A program made the translations under genes and the position numbers. A model generated the notes under the pieces. It saw only the letters and a program-made list of their open reading frames with translations. It was not told the origin of the DNA and made no database searches. Shown here piece by piece: positions 1 to 10,085 of a stretch of DNA of 64,000 bases (position 1 is the first letter of the stretch; each line of letters starts with the position of its first letter). Origin of the DNA: Monilinia fructicola (Eukaryota > Ascomycota > Leotiomycetes > Helotiales > Sclerotiniaceae); the NCBI GenBank assembly GCA_008692225.1, contig VICG01000012.1, positions 1,798,001-1,862,000 of the forward strand, read 5' to 3'.

Positions 1-1290
1 TGCCAGATGGTGGCGTGAATAAATATTGTGCTTTTTTTGGGAGGCGACAGGAAGGAGATTCGACCGTGATGAAGGCTGCAAGTGATTGGTTGACGCGTAT
101 AAAGTCGTATGGATGGTTGCCAAAGGCTGCCACTGGCTGGGAGATTGGATGCACCGATGGAAGAGACCTTGTTGATAGATAGACTTGGATTTTGAGATCT
201 TGGGGACGAAGGGGAGATGGGAAGAGATGTCCCGGTGCTGGATATGGTAGGGCAGCTCGGCATCCTGCAGAGCAAGAAATCGAAATCGATCTGGGATGAT
301 TGAGTGCAGCTTGAGGTTGTACTGTATGGCAGGGAAGTAGTAGGGAAGTAGTAGGGTAACAGGAAGGTAGCGGTCGGGTAGCGATAGGGTTAGTGTATTG
401 TACTTCTTTGATTGATATAGACGATACAGTAGAACGGTGGGTAGAAATGAAAGTATCTATTTTTTGAAATGCGGATTTCGGAGTATATTTCGAACTTTGA
501 TGGATGAGGGAGGTCTCGTTAATGAAATTGATTCTAATTAGGTTCATCGGGAGGTTTGTCTAGACTCACTTCTACCGACAGATTATAGAATGACTCGCCG
601 TAGTTGCCGTTGTACGGGAACTGGACTTGGGAAGTTTGTAGCGAAAGATTATGGTAAAGTTGAACTTAAACTTGAATTATATAAAGTAGATTTGGATTTA
701 TTTCTATATATCGTTAGGTTGGACGTTAAATGATAAAACGTCAATTGATTCATATTAATTTGAAATCGTTTACTATTCGCTACTAGCCCGCTACTACTCC
801 GTACTGTACTGTACTGTATTCAATGGAGCAATCGTGGATTAGCTACCGTTTGCTTGTATCTTTGGTTCATATCATCATGTATATCTATTTATATAGAAGT
901 AAAATCATACAGTAGCAGTACTGTAGCATAGTTGCAATCTATAATGGATGGTACGATTTTCAATTTATTCTTTTAACCCCTTGAAAGTTACCATACATAC
1001 GGAGTATACCGTACTTTTCCGAGATCTCCCAAGAAATGAAGGGTGAGGTAGTAGATCTTTCACCGGTAGTAAGGTTACTAAGGTATAATAAGCTGATCGC
1101 ATTTGGAGAATACACCCATGTATTATGCAGAAAGGTCTAATTTACCCATGGCTTTGCATATACAGAGTAGAGGACCTAGGTAGTAATCACAGCACAGCAC
1201 AGTGCTTGTGCATTTCCATGCAGCAACCATAGCAAGCCATCATCTCATCATCTCACCACCTACTGGGGAGGGAGTAACATCACTACTATT
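1..1290. other. Non-coding left edge
   Basis: No reading frame here looks like a gene. Read on the minus strand, the first 450 bases are pyrimidine-rich and could be the promoter or leader of a gene lying off the left edge, but that is only a guess. From about 640 to 1000 the sequence becomes AT-rich, with short repeats of the GTACT type near 800-820. Confidence 0.5.
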
Positions 1291-1293
1291 GAA

Positions 1294-1572
1294 CAGCAGC
1301 AAGAGCAAGAGCAACAGCAACAGCAACAGCAAGAGCAAGAGCAAGAGCAACAGCAACAGCAACAGCAAGAGCAAGAGCAAGAGCAAGAGCAAGAGCAAGA
1401 GCAAGAGCAAGAGCAAGAGCAAGAGCAAGAGCAAAGCAAAAGCAAAAGCAAGAGCAACAGCAACAGCAACAGCAACAACAACAACAGCAATAGCAACAGC
1501 AACAGCAATAGCAACAGCAACAGCAATAGCAACAGCAACAGCAACAGCAACAGCAATAGCAACAGCAACAGC
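1294..1572. repeat. AGCAAG/AGCAAC hexamer microsatellite
   Basis: About 280 bases of AGC alternating with AAG, AAC or AAT. Because the unit is a multiple of three and lacks stops on one strand, it creates long artificial frames (Lys/Ser/Asn on plus; poly-Leu, poly-Ala/Val and Cys-rich on minus). The central part is almost pure AGCAAG and the right part AGCAAC/AGCAAT, so it looks like two expanded blocks. I see no flanking coding sequence. Confidence 0.9.
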
Positions 1573-2424
1573 AACATCCCCGATTATCAATCCTCATCCC
1601 AATAGTCATGATGATTGGTTCTTCTACTGCAATGTTGCTTGCCGGTTGAACCGTCCGTCGAGACCCCCCGGATGACAAACATTTTCAAACCTCGGATTCG
1701 GTACTTGCTTAACCTAACGGTAAGTTAGTTGTCTTAGAAGTTAGAAGTTGGTCTCTACTCTCAACTAGACGTCGCACGATATGTAAACAAGAGTTCATAA
1801 CAGCAATTAGCTTCGTTGGATTTCCGCCTTGCCATGCTGTTAAAGTTCTCCTTGCTAAACTTCTTAAATAGGATGTCGTGTTGTATCGTATTTTGACTGC
1901 ACAATATTATTGTACACTCCGTACTCCCTCCCTCTTTCCTTGCAATTTCATTATTTTCCGCACGGCAATTCCCTTGAGAAACTTAATCCATCCATGGATC
2001 CTTTGCGAGAATCATTTTGATCCATTTTGAACTCCATATTTCCATTTCTAGTCCAGTGAGAGAAGAGAGTTCGATATAATTGTTCTAGTCTGTGCTTCTT
2101 GGCCCTGGTATCATACCGGGCACACAGCACCAGTACAGACTGCACAGTACAGTACAATTCACCAAAAAAGGGTATCTAGGACTCCAGAAGGGATTGAATA
2201 GATCGTCCAGAGGTCAGAGACTTCAGGGGGGACCCTTGGCTATGGGATAGAGTTTGCATCAACTATTCCTTGACATCGGCGACCAGCTGCACGATTGATT
2301 CAACTTGTGGTGCTTTGCTTCAGTGCTCATATTCCCCAAGTTTTGCTTGATCTTCTTTCTGATCTTCGAAACATTCCATACCTGTCGTCTTTTTGTCATC
2401 TTTTTCTTAGTACCTACGGACACA

Positions 2425-2592
2425 CGTACATACGCACATATATACATATATACACATATACATACAGACAGACAGATAGACAGACAGACAAACAAGCAAG
2501 CAAGCAAACAGACAGACGTATATATATATATACATACATATATACATACATATATACATACATACAGACATACAGACATACAAACATACAGA
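2425..2592. repeat. CATA/GACA/AAGC microsatellite cluster
   Basis: A compound tetranucleotide tract: CATA and TATA units, then GACA and CAAG units, then again CATA units. It carries overlapping artificial frames on both strands and no sign of a gene. It lies 600 bases upstream of the Zn2Cys6 regulator. Confidence 0.85.
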
Positions 2593-3191
2593 CTGCTTCA
2601 TACTTGAGGAAAGCTACTACAAAGATACATTATTCTAGAAAACGGTATTCAAATACTGATCTGCCAATTTGGCTTTCTAACTAAGAAACTATCAAAGCTC
2701 AAACCTATATTAGACAACGTCATTTGTCACTTCACTTGTTTCTTATTTCTATCCAAACCACCAGTTTCGACGGTTTACCCCATCGCTCTCCGTTCATTTT
2801 ATTACGGATTATCCTTTTTTGGCTTTGCACATTCGTTTCCAGCCCGTCCTCTCCTCATTAACAACTGATTGTGGCCGAGGCAAATCGGAGGAATAAGGCT
2901 TGTTCTAGCCTGTATCAGCCATTACCGAGTTGCAACTTCAAGTGTCGGTTTCATATCTAAGCGCAGTCACTTGTCAATGTCGCATGGGCTTTCGAGAGCA
3001 TCGTCCAATATACTGGTGTAGAACGATTGAAGTAACTTAACTTGTTCATTCCTCCGATTTCATTTTCGAAATCTGGATTGAGAAGTTGGATGATCGACTG
3101 TGAGCTCTGAGCAAAAGCAGTTTTCAATTGGACCTGCTGTTCCTCGGAAGATTTTGTCAAATATAGACAAGGGGGGTGAAGCGATATCAAG

Positions 3192-5456
3192 ATGGTATAC
3201 TGTGGAAAACCTTCACGGGGCTGCCAGATGTGCAGGACCCGAAGAATAAAGGTGTGATTTTTTCGTCGAGTACTCGGGAGAACTTCTAGCATGCTAATAT
3301 CATAATAATAGTGTGATGAAACCAAACCGACTTGCCTTCAGTGTCAAAAATCAAGACGACAATGTCCAGGATATAAGGATGACTTTGATCTCGTCTTTCG
3401 TAATGAGACGAAAGCTACAGAAAGAAGAGCACGACGTTCCATGAAGAATAAGAAGGGTAACAACACCAGTACCCAGAGTGTATCGGGGAGTGGACGTGAT
3501 GGGAATCGGAAGCTTCCAACGTCTAGCTCCAATTCTTCTGATGCCGAATTATCGTATCCAGCGACTGGAACGGACTTGACCAAATATGTATCAGACAACG
3601 GTCCATCATCATCATCAGGCTCACCAGGCCTACAGGTGGGCTTCTCGAGTTCTATCGAACAACAAGCGCCCTGTTATTTTATGTCAAATTTTGTTATAAC
3701 ACCACAAAGTGGACAAATGAGGGGCTCCTTCGACTACATCCTCCCTTTGATCAAGACCGAACCTCCCACCTCGGCGCTATCACTCTCTTTTCAAGCTGTA
3801 GCGATGGCCTCCTTGGCCAATAGACCGAATGCAAGAGGAAGTCCTTTAATGCATTCGGCTATTGATCAATACGCTAAGGCCTTGAAGGTTGTCAACCTGG
3901 CCCTGCAAAATCCAGTACAGCAAAAGACGGACCAAACACTAGCTTCGATTCTGTTGTTAGGATTCTTCGAAACCATTACCCAAGAGAAAGCGAGTATTAC
4001 GGCTTGGGGATCACATGTCGATGGAGCCGTCCAAATCGTGAAGATGAGAGGCAAGAAGCAGCTGAGGACCAAAGTGGGCGTTGCTCTATTTCAAAGTGTT
4101 CGAGGACAAATGGTGAGTCAATTGCCCCCCAGTTAAGAAGGCTTGATATTGATATAAAGCTAGCTCGTGAATTGCCTTTCTTCATCCAAGACTCCCATGC
4201 TGGGAACCGACTGGTGGTGTGCCGACGCGCAAAAAGACGAAGGATCCGCTTTTGTCAACAAGTTAAATCTCGAAGTTGCGGAACTCCGTGGCGACTTGAA
4301 TAGGATACTGATGTCGCATCCCCGGTCGGCAGAGACCAACACCTTGGTTAGTGAGATCATGCATCGTGCTCTCGAAATGGAGCAGGAGTATCAGCGGTGG
4401 GAAGAAACGCAAACGAAGGAAACGGTGGCGTGGGTGGATAACGTTCCAGGAGGGGACATTACAAAAGCAGATGTATGTCCCGGACGAGTCGATCTCTACC
4501 CGGACGTCTTCTCTTGCTCCGCATGGAATTTCGCCCGTGTATCGAGGATCTTCATTGCTTCCATAGTCATCCGCTGTGCAGCGTGGCTATGCTATCCCGT
4601 GGATTACAGGACCACCCCGGAATACGCTCAGATGTCGAGGATGGGCCAGGAGATGATTTGTGATATCATTGCATCTGTTCCGTTTATGTTTGGTTGGCAT
4701 CTGGATAGTGAAGGCCGATTGAAGCCAGGGGATGTGATGGGGGGTGGAGAGGATGTCATGGGTGTCAAGGCTTTAGGGGGAGCTTACATGATATGGCCGT
4801 TATTATCTATCAGTTGTAGCGATTTCACCACGGACTCGCAACGTTTATGGATTAAAGGACGGTTCAGGTTTATCTCGGACGTTATGGGGTTGAACCAGGC
4901 GAAGGTTGTCAGTTGCGTATGTATTTTCTCTCTCTCTTCCATCTCAATTCCTCATCTCCCCATCTACACAACATGATAGAGCATACATACTAACACGCAA
5001 TAGTTACAACTCCGTCTCCCCTCCATGATTGTCCGCCGCGACAACATGGGCTTTGCATCACCCAATGCGACAACTTCCGTCCGTCCCCTAGGCAGACCAG
5101 CCATCATGCCCGCGCTCCCTTCCTCAATCTCCTCCCTCACATTCCAACAGCGAGAAGCGATGAAGAGGGAAATGTGGGAACGGGAACGCAAAGCCGCCAT
5201 GGAGAAGGTGCGCGAAGAACAGGAACAACGGCGCTATGGGGTTACAGGTGGGGACACTGACAGTGGGATGAATAGTGTTATGATGCAGTATCAACAAACT
5301 AAATACGCGTTGAGCGGGGGCAATGGAAATTCAGGTGGAGGTGGCAACACGAACGTGATGCCAAAGACGGGGGAATTGAGCTGGAAGGTCAGTAGCGAGC
5401 AAGGGAAGAAGTACGCGTGGTTAGAGGGCTTAGGCTGGTGGGAGACGACGGTCTGA
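3192..5456 (+). CDS. Zn2Cys6 fungal transcription factor
   Basis: Nuclear DNA-binding regulator of the Zn2Cys6 class; target genes unknown. Four exons fit: 3192-3251, 3312-4112, 4164-4916 and 5004-5456, giving 688 residues with all junctions in phase 0. The first intron splits the zinc cluster: exon 1 ends with RGCQMCRTRRIK and exon 2 begins CDETKPTCLQCQKSRRQC, giving C-x2-C-x6-C-x6-C-x2-C-x6-C at about residues 11-38. It is followed by PGYKDDFDLVFRNET and a basic stretch, a signature common in ascomycete regulators with a Fungal_trans_2-type domain; the middle of the protein fits that domain by length and character. The start is supported by an in-frame TGA at 3177-3179 just upstream. The C-terminal third has a charged helix (about 5160-5230) and a Gly/Asn-rich linker. 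The gene reads without frameshift. Class certain, subfamily likely, function unknown. Confidence 0.92.
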
Positions 5457-6069
5457 TGGATGTGAAGAGTGAAGCCCCAGGGAATGATATGGCATGGGTG
5501 GTATAGCTAGGGCGGCGTAGCTGGGACGACAAGGAGTTTATCGAGCATCTGATCATGGTTCCTTGTGCATATTGCCATCAACACACGAACTGACATCGGA
5601 AGCGGAACAAGAAAACGGAGAAAAAAATCTCATTTTTCCATCGACAGGCGAGGTTGGGAAATGCGTGGCATGGATTGGTTGGGGCTGGGTCGGGTTGGGA
5701 GGTAAATGTTGCCTGGTTCATGGTCGGCGGGCGTCTTTGGTTCTAGACCGTATCTCTGTCTCTACGGGGGCAAGTTTTCGGGCATGGGTCTTCTGGGTGG
5801 AAGTGTTACTTTTTGTGTGTCATTCTTGTTGACATGGCATGTTTTCACGCGACGTTGAAGCGTTTGTGTGGTAAATTGTTGGTGCGATGCGATGCGATGC
5901 GATGGAATGGTGTTGGGCTTTGTAACTATCGATGTTGTATGTATGCATGTATGTAGGGAAGCAGTATCAGTATCAGTATCAGTATTAGTATTAGTATTAG
6001 TATTATGTTAAAGATCAAACGGCATTGACCGATTAATTACTTGCAGAAGGAAGAAGATCAAGTTCTTAC

Positions 6070-6102
<33 letters not shown>

Positions 6103-6190
6103 CATACAGTCTTTACATCTATCTCTACCTACCTACCCACCTTTGTTACATTACCATTACATACATACATACATACATACACCAAAACAA

Positions 6191-6228
<38 letters not shown>

Positions 6229-6790
6229 TAAACCAACCCACAATACCCACTAGTCCCCCCCCCCCCCCCCCCCCCTCCAGCTGCAAAAACAACCGATAGA
6301 CTTGGATAGCTAGACAGAGAAAGTCTTCTCTATATACCTCCCTCCCTGTTATATACCTCCCTCTCTGTATACCGACCTAGGTATAGAGCTCAATCCATCC
6401 ATCCACCAATTCTCCCCCCCCCCCGCGCCTCTCTCAAAAAATAAATCTCGCAAGATATAATCCATGATCCATCCCTCCCTCCATCCCACCCAACAAGCCT
6501 TCCCCACATCAACCCGAAACAGGTAGGAACAGGAACAGTTTCTCGGCGCCCAGAGGGATTTGTCGGGTGCGGTAGCGGGCGGGTGATGTGAAGAAGAGGG
6601 TTGTGGGTGAGCGGAATTGTAGGGCAGGAGGGAAGGAGGGCATGGGATGATATTCTGCTTTGTGTTTTTGTGGGGGGAGAGGAGGGAGAAAGGACAGTGG
6701 AGTATGGGGGTTTGAGCTAGAGGGATGTGGGATGGGGAAGAGAATTTGGGGGAGCGGGGAGGGGGGGTTTTGGTCTGTCAATTACATCGA
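5457..6790. other. Intergenic, microsatellite-rich
   Basis: This holds the 3' flank of the Zn2Cys6 gene and then a run of simple repeats: GATGC copies near 5885, a CAGTAT/TAGTAT tract near 5965-6005, and the tract listed separately at 6061-6275. A minus-strand frame at 6509-6781 is Pro/Ser-rich low complexity and I do not take it as a gene. Confidence 0.6.
6061..6275. repeat. Compound microsatellite ending in poly-C
   Basis: In order: CATA and TA units (6064-6107), CATA units (6158-6182), a CA dinucleotide tract (about 6194-6226), and an uninterrupted run of 21 C (6255-6275). A second C run lies near 6415-6424. Long homopolymers such as this are prone to miscounted bases. Confidence 0.85.
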
Positions 6791-7002
6791 GGATGCAACA
6801 TATTCCTCTGGTGATTTTCACAGGTGAAGAAAGAAGTAGTGGATCAACTGTGATAAACAAGTATGGGGTTCATATTGCATTGTTATGAACTCTATGACGA
6901 AAGTTCATTGAACCCGATATGACACAGAAAGAAGAAGCCTCTTGATACCCAGCATCCACAGGCCGTTGAAATAAGTTGAGTAGAAAAAGAGATGCCCAAT
7001 GG

Positions 7003-7300
7003 GTATATGAAATCATCTGGTGAACGCCCCATCCATTCCCCAGATCCCAAGTGTTACGCAGCTACGCGTTGTTGGCTATAACTTTAGACCACCATGTATG
7101 TCCCTTGAGACTTTTGTGAGATCCCCTCCGATCCTGTAATACGAATGAGAAAGGTGCTGTAATACAAAATCTGATAAACGCCCCTATCCACCCCCAGATC
7201 CAATTTTTGCCCAGCAAACCGGTATTGGCTGTCACTCCAGATGAGTTTCTCTTTACCCAGAGGTGGTCCTGTAATGATGATGATTTGTAAATGTGAAAAG
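7003..7300. repeat. Diverged tandem duplication, unit about 155 bases
   Basis: The segment from about 7005 to 7155 and that from about 7163 to 7300 share the same order of words: GAACGCCCC/AAACGCCCC, CCCCAGATCC, TTGGCT, GATCCTGTAAT/GGTCCTGTAAT, then a purine-rich tail. Identity by eye is moderate, so the duplication is old. No coding potential is visible. It lies downstream of the small membrane protein gene. Confidence 0.5.
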
Positions 7301-7606
7301 TACTACAAGTGCGAGAGAATAGATTGGCGTAATAGCAAGTCTTTGTGCGCGAGGAGTTTTATCTGGTGGAAGAAGAGCGGGAGAATCTGAAAAGGGAAAT
7401 TGTCATGTCAGCAATTTTCTTTTTGCATGCTTGGCGCAATTGATGCTGAGGAGATAGGGGAAGTGGTAAGATTGTGTGAGAATAGGGGAATTAAGGCCAA
7501 ATTGCAATGACAACTCATCTATCACCCTCTCATTCTCTCGCAGCGCATTCACAGTAGTGGTAGTAGTAGTAGTAGTAGTAGCAGAAGAACAAGAAGAAAA
7601 CCAAAC

Positions 7607-8142
7607 TTACGGTTTCCTAGCTTCAACCTTTCCACCGTTCCCATTTCCATTTCCAGTTTCCTTTCCCCATCCAAGCCTTGATTGATATGCAGGCCAACTA
7701 CTCAAATTCCAAGCCTTAACCAAGAACCCTTGAGTTTTATCAACATAACTCTCATTCTTCATCTCCTTGACTCCAACTTTAACACCGTCTTTCGTGAAAG
7801 ACACATTCTTGGCAGCCATTTTGTCCGAGGCAGATTTGGAGACTTGTTGGGTGACAAGATAGACTTGATAGCCAATGAAAGCGAATGCGCCGACGACCAC
7901 GAGGAAGATCAGGAGGGGAAGAAGCTTGCTATTGTTTGGGAGGAACATGGTTAGTTGTGGTTCTTCTAGCACTACATCTTTAGAGTTTATTGGGCCAAGA
8001 GAGACGGGAAGAGAAGGGGAAGGTCAAGAGAGGTAAGAATAGGATCACGTTGGCAGACAAAGAAACAATATCGATGCTTTTCAACATACCTTAATGCAGA
8101 GCGGGGTGGTGGAGGGGCTTTCGATGAAGATCCCCAGGCCAT
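7607..8142 (-). CDS. Small single-pass membrane protein, unknown function
   Basis: Two exons on the minus strand, 8142-8090 and 7928-7607, joined in phase 2 through AG|C (Ser), give 124 residues. The 161-base intron has a GTATGT donor and a CAATAG acceptor. The protein starts MAWGSSSKAPPPPRSAL, then has one clear hydrophobic segment (about residues 20-42, LLPLLIFLVVVGAFAFIGYQ). A soluble tail follows with a SKSASDKMAAKN segment, a KDGVKVGVKEMKNESYVDKTQG segment likely amphipathic, and a Gly/Asn-rich C-terminus. I do not recognise a named family. The topology suggests a tail facing one side of an organelle or ER membrane, but orientation cannot be told. The stop overlaps a perfect GTAAGT, so a further intron and a different C-terminus are possible. 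The exon-intron fit makes a real gene likely. Confidence 0.72.
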
Positions 8143-10085
8143 TATTTCTTTGTTTTAGAAATTGGAGAGTAAAAAAGAGAATTTTGTCTGGAATATGGAT
8201 ATGATATAATATTGATGGGATGTGATATGAAATCAATCAAATCTTTGTCTTTCAAATGAACCAAAAACCATCAAGAAGCATAAAAATGTTGGTAGAGTTG
8301 AGTAGACCAGAAAGTCCAAAGAATGAATCTGAATGGGATGGAGGGTCGAGAAGAAATGAGGGAAATGGATAGCTGGAGGATTGAAATGAGATGAAGCGAA
8401 CGTTGTAAGTTGTAATGAAGGTGGAAGGTGGAAGGTAGAAGCTGAGTTAGCAGTTATAACTTATAACCTGGAAGGTATAAATGAGCGTCCACGGGTATAT
8501 AAGGTTGGCGCTATATGATTATATGAATTTATTGATTGAGGATGATTATCCCGGCACGCAAAGGGATTTTGGATTCCGCAGTATTCTGTATATAGCAAGG
8601 ATATGGATACTCTTACACTCTTGCTCTTGCTCTTGCTCTTGCTCTGTATAGTGCTTGTATACTCCTCTCTATTTGTATATATATCATAATTAAGCTCGAG
8701 GCTAAGATCACTCGTAAATAGTAAAGTAAGCACAAGCAAGTACGGAGGAAGATCTGACAAATCGAAAGTCAAAGATTAGGAGGTTTAAGATGCTACCACC
8801 TACTTTAGATAGAACTACTGTAGTAATCAAGTACTCGAGTAGTACAATGTACAATAAGCCAAGATAAAACATTCCGAGGAGTGAGAGTAGGATCTTGTAA
8901 GAAAGAAAGACGGATCAAATCTAGGAGAAGTAAACACGTGATGATGTATGGCAATTGTTTTGATAGGGACGGTACTATTGAAGGCAGAGGGTGGTTTTAG
9001 TGAATGTTAGGTGATAGATAAGAGGGTGAGTAGGTAGGGAATGAATAGGAAATGGGTTTATTACTAGTAGGTAATAGATAATAGATATATAATAGATTCT
9101 ATATAAGTTAAAAGAAATAGTATAGCTAATGAATATAGTAAAATATTATATTATTAAATAACGAGCTTTAATCTTATTATATAATATATATTTACTATTT
9201 ATTATTATTTTACTCTATAGTAATTATCTTAATAAAGTAACGATAAGATTAAAGGATGGCTTTAGTAATTATTAAATAATAAATATATAAATAAAATAAA
9301 ATATAAATTAAATAAAATATAAATTGAATACAATATCTACTAGTAATCTTAAAGCTAGAATAAATTATTATAAAATTAAATAATTATTTAAACCTTTTTC
9401 TTATAGTATAGATGTATATGTATATATATATATCTAATTTATATATCTAATTTATATATCTATCTATTAAAATATATATCATCTCTTATAAGACTAAACT
9501 TTCCTATTCACTCTATACTCGAGTAACCTGGAACCTGGAATCAACATTTCGTTTTGCTCATGGCCCTCGAGGCAGTAACTCACTTTAGTTTGGCAGGCGG
9601 TGGGCAATTTCGGTGGGTGGTGGGCGGTCACGGCAGTCAATACAAGCCCGGAGGTGGTGGATGGATTATGTGAAGGCCAAAAGGAAAGGCCAGGATTCGT
9701 TTTTGAGAAGACCAGACCAAACTATTGAATCTCAACCTTTTTTCCCCAATCCCACCATATCATACAAAAGATCAATTCAATGTCATGAGTTGCTTTGGTG
9801 AGAATTTTTGATTCTTCTCTTATTGTCTAAATTATCCCTTCATTCTCAAATCTATCCGGATCTCATCTACCTAGGAAGGAGTTTCTTCGCAACGTGTTCC
9901 GAAACTACTTAGGCCGATCCAAGAAGCCGTAGCTTGGGAATTATTGACTTGACAGTTTCCATATTCTGTCCTACCCTACGAGCAACAGAATATCTAGCTT
10001 TCAAGGCTAACTCGAAATACTCTTGCGCCACTGCCGCACACCAAGATACTCGAAATCGCTGTAGAGAATTAAATAAAGAGCAAAT
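8143..10085. other. Intergenic with an AT-rich block
   Basis: The left half is the upstream region of the small membrane protein gene and includes a short GCTCTT microsatellite (about 8617-8645). From about 9080 to 9500 base composition drops to nearly pure A+T with no frame, typical of repeat DNA eroded by RIP; no element ends are visible. From 9530 normal composition returns and leads into the SEC24 promoter and leader. Confidence 0.6.

Noticed and set aside
1240..1678. Frames of poly-Leu, poly-Ala/Val and Cys runs on the minus strand
   Set aside because: They come only from the hexamer microsatellite; no conserved flanks or introns.
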